The notes under the pieces were generated by a model. It saw only the letters and a program-made list of their open reading frames with translations. It was not told the origin of the DNA and did no database searches. A DNA stretch of 64,000 bases from Rhodoluna lacicola (lineage in GTDB: Bacteria; Actinomycetota; Actinomycetes; Actinomycetales; Microbacteriaceae). The translations under genes and the position numbers were made by a program. The DNA lies in assembly GCF_000699505.1 (NCBI RefSeq), contig NZ_CP007490.1, positions 1-64,000 on the forward strand, given 5' to 3'. Of this stretch, positions 57,217-64,000 are shown piece after piece; the stretch's first letter is position 1, and each line of letters starts with the position of its first letter.

Positions 57217-58395
57217 ATGAGCAGCAAGACAACGAGTGGTGGCCATTGGCTGCCACTCGTTGTTTTCAACTCCCTGATGATTCAGGGGGGCATTTATGTG
57301 GTGCGCCCAATTGTTTCTTACAAAGCACTTGAGCTGGGCGCTGATGCGGCGATGGTTGGAATCATCGGTGCCACTTTTGCTCTGGCGCCCCTAATTTTTG
57401 CAATTAGATTCGGCCGGGCCGTGGATAAGGGCAAATCCGGATTGGCAATGTTGTTTGGATCAATCATCTTGGCACTCACATCTTTTGGTTTGCTTTTTGT
57501 GGATTCAATACCGTTGCTAATGATTGCAATGCCGTTACTTGGAATCGGTCACCTGCTCTGTATGGTTGGTGGTCAAACCATGATTGCTAATAGGTCCCAA
57601 TCCAAACTCTATGAACGAAACTTTGGACTCTTTACTTTTTACGCTTCGCTTGGCCACGCTTTTGGCCCGCTAATTGGTGGTTGGCTGGCTGACTCTGGAG
57701 AGCAGCGTGTGAATGCAAATGCCGCATTCACATTTGCAATCGTGATTTTTATTCTTGCCGCAATAAGCGTCTTGAAACTTTCTACTCGGCGAGAGAACCA
57801 GCCAGTTCCAGAAAAGACCAGCGCAAAGATTACGGCGCGAGAGGTGCTGAGCGTGCCAACTTTCAAGTCAGCCATCTTTGTGGCCAGCGCAACAACTGCC
57901 GTCGTTGACGTGCTGCTGATCTTTTTGCCTTTGCTTGGGCGGGAGCTGGGCATTGGTGTGACAGAGGTTGGAATCTTGCTGGCGATCAGATCCGTTGCGT
58001 CAATGGCAGTGCGTGTGTTGCTGGGGCAGATTACCAATTGGCTTGGTTTGCGAAAGATCTTGATCTGGGGAGCATCTGTAACTCTGGTAAGCATGCTGGC
58101 TCTTGCCCTCACCGATAATTTCTGGGTGATTGCCTTGATTATGGTGGTCTCTGGCTTTGCGATGGGCATTGGACAACCGGCTACCATGGCCTGGGTCTCG
58201 CGGATTTCATCGGCCGACAGCCGCGGGCTGGCGATTGCAATTCGCCTGACTGCAAATCGTTTTGGCCAGGTGGCCATGCCGGCAGTTGCTGGTTTGATTG
58301 CGGTCGGCGGGGTTGCATCGGTGTTTTACATGTTGGCATTGGTTCAAGCAGGATCAATCTTGGCAACCGCCCGCGCGTTAAAGTCGGAAGATTAG
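57217..58395 (+). CDS. MFS transporter
   Basis: A 392-residue protein with about 12 membrane helices. It shows the MFS A-like loop IRFGRAVDKGKSG between helices 2 and 3, LGHAFGPLIGGWLAD in the middle and GMGIGQPATMAWVSRI in the second half. It starts 9 bp after tctA and is likely on the tct transcript. Whether it moves a related organic acid or exports a toxic compound cannot be told. Confidence 0.87.
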   Translation: MSSKTTSGGHWLPLVVFNSLMIQGGIYVVRPIVSYKALELGADAAMVGIIGATFALAPLIFAIRFGRAVDKGKSGLAMLFGSIILALTSFGLLFVDSIPLLMIAMPLLGIGHLLCMVGGQTMIANRSQSKLYERNFGLFTFYASLGHAFGPLIGGWLADSGEQRVNANAAFTFAIVIFILAAISVLKLSTRRENQPVPEKTSAKITAREVLSVPTFKSAIFVASATTAVVDVLLIFLPLLGRELGIGVTEVGILLAIRSVASMAVRVLLGQITNWLGLRKILIWGASVTLVSMLALALTDNFWVIALIMVVSGFAMGIGQPATMAWVSRISSADSRGLAIAIRLTANRFGQVAMPAVAGLIAVGGVASVFYMLALVQAGSILATARALKSED

Positions 58396-58429
58396 TCGCT
58401 GGTTTAAATCGGCGATTAAGATTGGGCTC

Positions 58430-59284
58430 ATGCCTAGCAATCAGCCAAAGACTAATCAGCTTCACTTTGGCGACAACCTAGGGATCCTTCGAAAGTTGCC
58501 CAGCGAGTCAGTTCAGCTGATCTACATTGATCCGCCGTTCAACACTGGGCGCACTCAGACTCGCGGCACCACAACAACAACCCGCACCGATGCCGGTAAT
58601 CGCGTGGGCTTCAAAGGTAAGCGCTACGACGTGGTGCGTGAAACTGTGCTCTCTTACGACGATGAGTTTGAAGATTTCTGGTCATTCTTGGAGCCTCGCC
58701 TTGAAGAGGCCTGGCGCCTGCTAAACGAAACCGGAACGCTTTACCTGCACCTTGATTACCGCGAGGCGCACTATGCCAAAGTCTTGCTGGATGCGCTGTT
58801 TGGTCGAGAGTGTTTTTTGAATGAAATTATTTGGGCGTACGACTACGGCGGCAAAAGCAAAAATAAGTGGCCGTCAAAGCACGACACCATTTTGGTTTAC
58901 GTGAAGAATCCGGCAAAGTATTTCTTCAATTCCTCAGAGGTTGATCGTGAGCCATACATGGCACCGGGGTTGGTGACTCCGGAAAAAGTTGAAAAAGGAA
59001 AACTACCAACCGATGTTTGGTGGCACACAATTGTTTCGCCAACCGGAAAAGAAAAAACTGGCTACCCAACTCAAAAGCCAAAGGGAATTTTGCGCCGCGT
59101 GATTCAGGCATCTTCTGAGCCAGGCGATTTGGTTTTGGATTTCTTCGCGGGTTCTGGAACAACCGGTGCGGTAGCGGCCGAGCTTGGTCGTAAATTTATT
59201 CTGATTGATCAGAATCCGGAATCTATCGGTGTGATTTCAAAGCGATTGAACGACGCCGGCGTGGAATTCGAGCTGAAGAGCTAA
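58430..59284 (+). CDS. Site-specific DNA methyltransferase (beta class), orphan
   Basis: A 284-residue DNA-amino methyltransferase. Catalytic motif IV LIYIDPPFNTGRTQT (near 30) precedes SAM motif I VLDFFAGSGTTGAVAAELGRKFILID (near 228-253), the beta-class order of CcrM/N4-type enzymes. The segment between holds GTLYLHLDYREAHY and EIIWAYDYGGKSKNKWPSKHDTILVY. No endonuclease lies nearby. Its last 62 bp overlap convergent thiP, unusually long. N6-adenine versus N4-cytosine cannot be decided here. Confidence 0.9.
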   Translation: MPSNQPKTNQLHFGDNLGILRKLPSESVQLIYIDPPFNTGRTQTRGTTTTTRTDAGNRVGFKGKRYDVVRETVLSYDDEFEDFWSFLEPRLEEAWRLLNETGTLYLHLDYREAHYAKVLLDALFGRECFLNEIIWAYDYGGKSKNKWPSKHDTILVYVKNPAKYFFNSSEVDREPYMAPGLVTPEKVEKGKLPTDVWWHTIVSPTGKEKTGYPTQKPKGILRRVIQASSEPGDLVLDFFAGSGTTGAVAAELGRKFILIDQNPESIGVISKRLNDAGVEFELKS

Positions 59285-60863
59285 ACACCAAAACAAAAGT
59301 CAGCACAATCATGATTGCCGACACCGCCATGGCCATGCCATAGTTGGTGGAACCCGGTCGCGAAATCAAAGCGTAGAGAACCGTTGGCAGAGTTGCTTGA
59401 TCACCAAAGGCCAGCAGCGATGCCGCACCAAATTCACCAATTCCGGCAATGAGCGCAAAACCAATCGCGGTGAGAATCACATGCCGAATGATCCCAGACT
59501 CAATGTGCCACCAAGTTTGTCGTGAGTTGGCACCGGCAAGCGCCGCGGCCTCGCGATGATCGGCACCAATTGAAATAAGCGCCGGGTAGATCAGGCGAAT
59601 CACCAGTGGCAGCGCCATCAGCGCTTGAACGATTGGCACGACCAACCAGCTGGCACGAATCGGCAGCGGCCCATCGCCAAAGGTAATCAGGTAGCCAAAA
59701 CCAAGCACCACCGATGAAATTCCAATTGGGATCAGGAACAACAGATCAATGGTGCGATTTGAGAATCGAGCGCGGCGACTGCGGTGAGTGCGAGACAGCA
59801 GGTATGAAACCAGCGAACCAAGCACAACCGCAATGCTTGCCGAGATGGCAACGTTTCGCAGGGTATTCAGGGTGGCCTGCCAAACCGAGATATTTAGTAG
59901 TTCGCGATCACCACGACCGGCCAGGTTCATGAAGTTCTGCAGGCTTAGGCCACCGTCAAAGGTGAAGGCCTTGGCCAGCAACACAAGCATTGGTATGCCA
60001 ATCATGCCGATTACAGCCAGAGCCGTGATGGCAACTGCTGGCCAATCTCGGGCATCCACCGCCGGCTTGCGAGTGCTCTCGTCAACCTGTTCGATGCCGA
60101 TTGGGTGCTTGGCGATCGCCTCAGAGATACTGAAGGCAACCACCGTAATTAAGGTTTGCAATAGCGCCAGGGCCGCGGCCTTATTTAGGTCAAGAAATTG
60201 CAGGGCTGCGGTTGCAATTTGAGTCTCCACCGATTGCACCTGGCCGCCGCCCAGAATCAAGATTATGCCGTAGCTGCTGGAGCAAAACAAAAAGGTAAGC
60301 GCCGATGCCGAGACAATCGCGGGCTTTAGCTGTGGCAGGGTGATCAGCAACGTTGTGCGCAGTCGCCCGGCTCCGGCCAGGGCCGCGGCTTCCTCTGTTT
60401 CGTTGTCCATGGTGGCCCAGACTCCGCCGAGTGTGCGTACCACCAGTGAGTAATTCACAAAAACGTGCGCCGCGATTATCCAGTAGATGGAATTCTCAAA
60501 GAAGAACCCCAAACCAATCTGCTCGTAGATTTTGTGTTCTGCCCTGAATGACGAAAAGACAATGGCAACGACGATGGTCGGTAAAACCAGCGGCACAGTA
60601 ATCAGCGCACGAATGAAGCGCTGACCAAAGAACCGCTTGCGATACAAAACGTAGGCGCCAGGTATGCCAATCACAAGTGCAATCAAGGTTGAAAGACCTG
60701 CCTGCCAAATGGTGAACCAAATTGCCTTTAGCGTGGCTGGTTCAAAATAAATTTCAAACCAATTGCTAGATAAACCAAGCCCAATAATCTTTAGCAATGG
60801 CCAGTAGAACAACACCGCAATAAAAAGCAGCGGGATTACCCAAAGCCAAAGTCGTTTAGACAT
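59223..60863 (-). CDS. thiP: Thiamine ABC transporter permease
   Basis: A 546-residue fused permease with two six-helix halves. Each half carries an EAA loop: EEAAALAGAGRLRTTLLITLPQLKPAI in the first and HREAAALAGANSRQTWWHIESGIIRHVIL in the second. It follows thiB by 19 bp under the same TPP riboswitch, which identifies it as ThiP. No ATPase gene (thiQ) follows: the methylase gene on the other strand overlaps its end. A shared ATPase elsewhere is likely. Confidence 0.87.
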   Translation of the reverse strand: MSKRLWLWVIPLLFIAVLFYWPLLKIIGLGLSSNWFEIYFEPATLKAIWFTIWQAGLSTLIALVIGIPGAYVLYRKRFFGQRFIRALITVPLVLPTIVVAIVFSSFRAEHKIYEQIGLGFFFENSIYWIIAAHVFVNYSLVVRTLGGVWATMDNETEEAAALAGAGRLRTTLLITLPQLKPAIVSASALTFLFCSSSYGIILILGGGQVQSVETQIATAALQFLDLNKAAALALLQTLITVVAFSISEAIAKHPIGIEQVDESTRKPAVDARDWPAVAITALAVIGMIGIPMLVLLAKAFTFDGGLSLQNFMNLAGRGDRELLNISVWQATLNTLRNVAISASIAVVLGSLVSYLLSRTHRSRRARFSNRTIDLLFLIPIGISSVVLGFGYLITFGDGPLPIRASWLVVPIVQALMALPLVIRLIYPALISIGADHREAAALAGANSRQTWWHIESGIIRHVILTAIGFALIAGIGEFGAASLLAFGDQATLPTVLYALISRPGSTNYGMAMAVSAIMIVLTFVLVFSSSARIPRRRRSIALKSHR

Positions 60864-60882
60864 TTTGAGTCATCACAAGTTT

Positions 60883-61899
60883 TTAGTTGACTGCGAAAAT
60901 TTCAGACCACTTGTCTAACCAGGTCTTGCGGTTCTTTGCAATGTCTAGTGTGGCACCAACATGTTTTGTTGCCGCTGGGGCAAAGTCGGCCCAGGCTTTA
61001 GGTAATTCAACCGTGGCAAGAATTGGGTAGACGTACATGTTGTCGGCCAGAGTTTTTTGGAAGGCTTCAGTCAACATAAAATCGGCAAGCTTTTTTGCAG
61101 CCGCTGGGTTCTTGGCATTTTTCAAGACGCCAACGTATTCGGTTTGGCGGAAGCAGCCATCAAGAATGCTTGCGGTTTGAGATTCCCCGGCGTACTCACC
61201 GGAGTCGCGAACCTCAAATGCGGGTGATGAGGAGTAGCTCAGCACGATTGGGTAATCACCCTTGCCAGAGGATCCGCTGAACTCAGTAAAGTAAGCGTCT
61301 TCCCAACCGGCCGCAATCTTTACATCATTTGCTTTCAACGCGGTCCAGTACTGTTCCCAACCACTTTCGCCAAATACCTCAACGGTTGTGGCCAAGAAGG
61401 CTAGCCCCGGTGATGAAGTAGTTGGATTACTCAAAACGGTTAGCCCCTTGAAAGCTGGTTTGGTTAGGTCCTTGATTGAGGTTGGAGCAGGTTGCTCGTT
61501 GTTTGCAAACCAAGCTTTGTCGTAGTTAAAACAAACATCACCAAAGTTCACCGCGGCCAACTCGCCGTCGATGATGCCATTTTCAATTGCCACACCACTG
61601 AAGGTGTTGTCGATTCCGTAAACAGCATCGGCAATTGGAGAATCTTTAGTAAGAACCAATTTGTTAGTCATGGCTCCGGTGTCGCCGGCCTTGATCTGCT
61701 TAATGGTGATGCCGGTTTGCGCCTTGAATTCAGCAATTACCTCTTTGGTAAAGACGGCTGAGTCGTGAGTTGCAATGGTGACCTCAGTTGGGGTTGCATC
61801 GCCCGCCGGTGCACAGCCGGTTAGTGAAAAAGTAGCCAGGGTGATAGCCGCTAGGGTTGCGGCGGCGCGCATCGGTGTGAATTTATTGAAGTTAAACAT
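60883..61899 (-). CDS. thiB: Thiamine ABC transporter substrate-binding lipoprotein
   Basis: A 338-residue periplasmic-type binding protein with a lipoprotein signal (lipobox LTGC at about 26-29). The mature part follows the ThiB/TbpA pattern: EVTIATHDSAVFTKEVIAEFKAQTGITIKQIKAGDTGAMTNKLVLTKDSPIADAVYGIDNTF, VCFNYDKAWF and YPIVLSYSSSPAFEV. It is first in the thi operon, with a TPP riboswitch directly upstream. Confidence 0.93.
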   Translation of the reverse strand: MFNFNKFTPMRAAATLAAITLATFSLTGCAPAGDATPTEVTIATHDSAVFTKEVIAEFKAQTGITIKQIKAGDTGAMTNKLVLTKDSPIADAVYGIDNTFSGVAIENGIIDGELAAVNFGDVCFNYDKAWFANNEQPAPTSIKDLTKPAFKGLTVLSNPTTSSPGLAFLATTVEVFGESGWEQYWTALKANDVKIAAGWEDAYFTEFSGSSGKGDYPIVLSYSSSPAFEVRDSGEYAGESQTASILDGCFRQTEYVGVLKNAKNPAAAKKLADFMLTEAFQKTLADNMYVYPILATVELPKAWADFAPAATKHVGATLDIAKNRKTWLDKWSEIFAVN

Positions 61900-61910
61900 T
61901 TAAAGTTCCT

Positions 61911-61993
61911 TCCTTCGCTGGCATTACCCAGACAGGTTCTACGGTCGAAGACTGGATGTCTTCCTCTCAGCTGGGTTTACCCGGCTCCCGTGT
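61911..61993 (-). ncRNA. TPP (THI-element) riboswitch
   Basis: The minus strand shows the TPP aptamer core: GGGAGCC at the 5' side, CTGAGA (61965-61970), a P3-type hairpin GAAGAC/GTCTTC, then ACCTG and GGGTAATGCCAGCG. The ribosome site GGAAGG follows almost directly, 12-20 bases before the thiB ATG. Ligand binding would thus hide the ribosome site rather than end transcription. Confidence 0.95.
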
Positions 61994-62019
61994 TCGCATG
62001 ATTGCGTACCCCCTAAGGA

Positions 62020-62050
62020 TAAGCGAAAACCCCCACCGATAGGCAGGGGT
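62020..62050 (-). terminator. Intrinsic terminator after the DHA2 MFS gene
   Basis: On the minus strand ACCCCTGCC (62050-62042) pairs with GGTGGGGGT (62037-62029; two wobble pairs) over loop TATC, followed by TTTTCGCTT. It lies 18 bp after the stop of the MFS gene and just before the TPP riboswitch, separating the two units. Confidence 0.75.
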
Positions 62051-62067
62051 CCTCGGATTGCTTGGAA

Positions 62068-63735
62068 TTAGTGCATGCTGGCCAATTTGGCTTCCTCTTC
62101 GGCTTTTGCTGCCACGCCAGACATCTGGCGAAGCGGAACTTCTTTGACGAACCATGTCAGCACGAAACCAACAAAGATGACCGCAGCGGCAGCCGAGAAC
62201 ACGGTAACTCCGGCCTCGGTGAAGGCAATCAGAATCGGCTTTGAGATCTCTGGTGAAATGCTCTGCAAGAACGACGAGTCAGTTGCCACCATGTCGGCGA
62301 TGCCACCGGGCTGAGTGTTTTTCAAAATCGAGTTTTCAGGCAGGGTCAAAAGTTCTGGCTTGGCCATCAACACCGATTTAATCTGCTCGCCAATCCAAGA
62401 GCCCTTATCAGCCAAGGTTGCAAACAGAATCGAAAGGAATACTGCAACACCACCGGTTCCACCCATCTGGCGGAAGAAGGTTGATGAAGAAGTTGCCACA
62501 CCAATGTCACGTGCATCAACAGCATTTTGTGCCGCGATGGTTAGTGTCTGCATTAGCTGACCCAAACCAAGACCCATCACAACCATGCCGATTGAGATCT
62601 GCCAGATCTCCCAGTCGTACTTCATTTGCGCGAAGTAAACGTATGAGAGGGTCATCATCGCGGTGCCCAGCACCATAAAGATTTTGTATTTACCGGTTCG
62701 CCCGGTGATGATTCCGGAACCCATTGATGCGGTCATCATTCCAATGGTCATTGGAATCATTAGCAGGCCAGCCTCGGTAGGCGAAGCACCCTTCACGATT
62801 TGCAAGATCAACGGCAGGGTCATCATGCCACCAAACATTCCAACACCAACAATCACACCAATACCGGTGCTCATTGAGAAGGTGCGTGACTTAAATAGCT
62901 TGAGCGGCAAGATTGCGTCGTCACCCATTTTGCGTTCGATAAACAGGAACGAAATAATTCCAATCGCTCCGGTCACATACATCGTGATGGCAAGTGAGCT
63001 GTTCCAACCCCAGTCGCGACCTGACTCAGCAACCAGCAACAGTGGCACAACCGCAACGATAATCGCAGCCGAACCAAGCCAGTCAATTTTTGATTTGCGT
63101 GGAGTGTGCGGCACGTGCAAGAACGAAACCACCATCAACATGGCAGCAATTCCAATTGGCAAGTTGATTAGGAAGATCCAGCGCCAGCCTTCAACAAATA
63201 AGAAGGTATCGATGTCGGCAAACAAACCACCGATAAGCGGACCAAGAACTGAGGATGTGCCGAACACCGCCATGAACATGCCCTGGTAACGAGCGCGCTC
63301 TCGTGGCGGCACGATATCGGCAAGGATTGTTAGCGAGAGTGTAAACAAACCACCGGCACCAATTCCTTGGAATGCACGCCAGGCAGCAAGCTCATACATT
63401 GAGTTAGAAAACGCAGCCGTGACAGAGCCGATTACAAAAACCGCGATTGCAAAAATAAACAAACGGCGACGACCAAAAATGTCACCGAGCTTTCCATATA
63501 AAGGAGTGGTCACGGTTGAGGTAATTAGGTAGGCGGTGGTTGCCCAGGCCTGAAGTTCAAGACCCTGCAGGTCATCGGCAATGGTGCGCATTGCGCTACC
63601 AACCACTGATTGGTCAAGTGCCGAGAGAAACATGCCGCTCATCAAGCCGACAAGTACCAACATGATCTGGCGGTGAGTCATCACACCGGTTTTGGCAGAT
63701 TCTTCTGCTGCTGCTTTTCTGTCGGCGCGCGCCAT
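62068..63735 (-). CDS. DHA2-family MFS exporter (EmrB/QacA type)
   Basis: A 555-residue protein with about 14 membrane helices. It has LVGLMSGMFLSALDQSVVGSAMRTIADDLQG with the motif D1-like LDQSVV, the A motif YGKLGDIFGRRRLFIF, and motif C region GMFMAVFGTSSVLGPLIGG. Such proton antiporters export drugs, dyes or organic compounds. It is transcribed alone, with a terminator after it. Substrate unknown. Confidence 0.92.
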   Translation of the reverse strand: MARADRKAAAEESAKTGVMTHRQIMLVLVGLMSGMFLSALDQSVVGSAMRTIADDLQGLELQAWATTAYLITSTVTTPLYGKLGDIFGRRRLFIFAIAVFVIGSVTAAFSNSMYELAAWRAFQGIGAGGLFTLSLTILADIVPPRERARYQGMFMAVFGTSSVLGPLIGGLFADIDTFLFVEGWRWIFLINLPIGIAAMLMVVSFLHVPHTPRKSKIDWLGSAAIIVAVVPLLLVAESGRDWGWNSSLAITMYVTGAIGIISFLFIERKMGDDAILPLKLFKSRTFSMSTGIGVIVGVGMFGGMMTLPLILQIVKGASPTEAGLLMIPMTIGMMTASMGSGIITGRTGKYKIFMVLGTAMMTLSYVYFAQMKYDWEIWQISIGMVVMGLGLGQLMQTLTIAAQNAVDARDIGVATSSSTFFRQMGGTGGVAVFLSILFATLADKGSWIGEQIKSVLMAKPELLTLPENSILKNTQPGGIADMVATDSSFLQSISPEISKPILIAFTEAGVTVFSAAAAVIFVGFVLTWFVKEVPLRQMSGVAAKAEEEAKLASMH

Positions 63736-63785
63736 GGGACTCGATTCGTTCGAATTATTTTTGAGGGGAAAGTTAGGCTGGGTCT

Positions 63786-64000
63786 ATGCGTTTCCCGCGA
63801 GAGTTCAAGCCTAAGCCCACAAATTGGAAAGTAGTTCTAACTACTGCAATTGCTCTCGCTGCGCTGTTATTCCCTATTGGTGTGGCCGCTATGCCCGCTG
63901 GCGCCGTGGTTTCAACCGGAGACGTGCCCCGCGGAACCAGCGAAGTTGAGCGCAATACCAGCGATGTGCCGCGTACCTCTTTATACAACACCGATGCCGC
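63786..64000 (+). CDS. Partial gene: protein with N-terminal membrane/signal segment
   Basis: The frame from ATG 63786 stays open to the window end (71 codons seen). The product begins MRFPREFKPKPTNWKVVLTTAIALAALLFPIGVAAMPAGAVVSTGD: a basic start, then one hydrophobic helix, as in a signal peptide or anchor. The following VPRGTSEVERNTSDVPRTS has a repeated Val-Pro-Arg/Thr-Ser pattern. It is divergent from the MFS gene with a 50-bp gap. Too little is visible to name it. Confidence 0.65.
   Translation, partial: MRFPREFKPKPTNWKVVLTTAIALAALLFPIGVAAMPAGAVVSTGDVPRGTSEVERNTSDVPRTSLYNTDA

Noticed and set aside
62663-63289. Plus-strand open frame of about 208 codons inside the DHA2 MFS gene
   Set aside because: It is antisense to a firm membrane-protein gene; the Ile/Pro-rich product is what reversed membrane codons give.

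Overview
The window looks like the origin-proximal part of a small, streamlined actinobacterial chromosome, most likely a Microbacteriaceae member of the freshwater Luna type (Rhodoluna/Aquiluna-like). Support: the order dnaA-oriC-dnaN-recF-DUF721-gyrB-gyrA-DUF3566-tRNA-Ile-tRNA-Ala, the fhaA-fhaB-pstP-rodA-pbpA-pknA-pknB/crgA cell-envelope cluster, a histidine ammonia-lyase of Streptomyces type, mid-range GC, and very short or negative intergenic distances. The genus is an inference; no database was searched.

Layout. 1-11356: replication initiation and topoisomerase block with oriC at about 1441-1806, interrupted by a hipBA-type toxin-antitoxin pair between DUF721 and gyrB. 11406-11623: tRNA-Ile(GAT) and tRNA-Ala(TGC). 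11755-23324: surface-polysaccharide locus with six glycosyltransferases, a Wzm/Wzt-type ABC exporter and all four dTDP-L-rhamnose genes (rmlA, B, C, D); its first 3 kb is visibly AT-richer than the rest. 23347-24242: a LysE-type exporter and a small membrane protein. 24239-31488: complete histidine-utilisation operon (hutU-hutI-hutH-hutG plus a Gfo/Idh/MocA oxidoreductase) with a divergent IclR regulator. 31466-34868: orphan adenine methylase, cyclophilin, rhomboid protease, then an antitoxin-like gene with a DUF3800 gene, followed by a three-way-junction inverted-repeat element. 35026-44833: crgA, a pabA/trpG-type amidotransferase, and the Ser/Thr kinase, phosphatase, FHA and elongation PBP/RodA operon. 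45025-53759: secreted protein, TrhO, M13 peptidase, thioesterase, a four-gene extracytoplasmic flavin electron-transfer operon (ferric-reductase-like protein, two FMN-binding proteins, ApbE), a lipase-like hydrolase and a small GNAT. 53850-58395: tctCBA tricarboxylate transporter plus an MFS gene, behind a long structured leader that looks like a riboswitch. 58430-64000: second orphan methylase, thiamine transporter genes thiB-thiP under a TPP riboswitch, a 14-TM MFS exporter, and a gene running off the end.

The strongest candidate for something undescribed is the tctC 5' leader (about 53868-54065). It can form several hairpins, two mutually exclusive long helices, and an anti-Shine-Dalgarno helix that competes with an upstream hairpin for the same bases. 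It matches no riboswitch class I could recall. Next are the antitoxin-like/DUF3800 pair with the 49-nt three-way-junction element behind it, and the hipBA insertion beside gyrB with two candidate palindromic operators. Starts were re-chosen where family N-termini or Shine-Dalgarno sites favoured another codon (dnaN, hipA, the minus-strand glycosyltransferase, wzm, rmlC, rmlD, the GT2 gene at 22557, iclR, the 31.5-kb methylase, ppiA, the secreted protein, the second FMN-binding protein, the GNAT and tctC).
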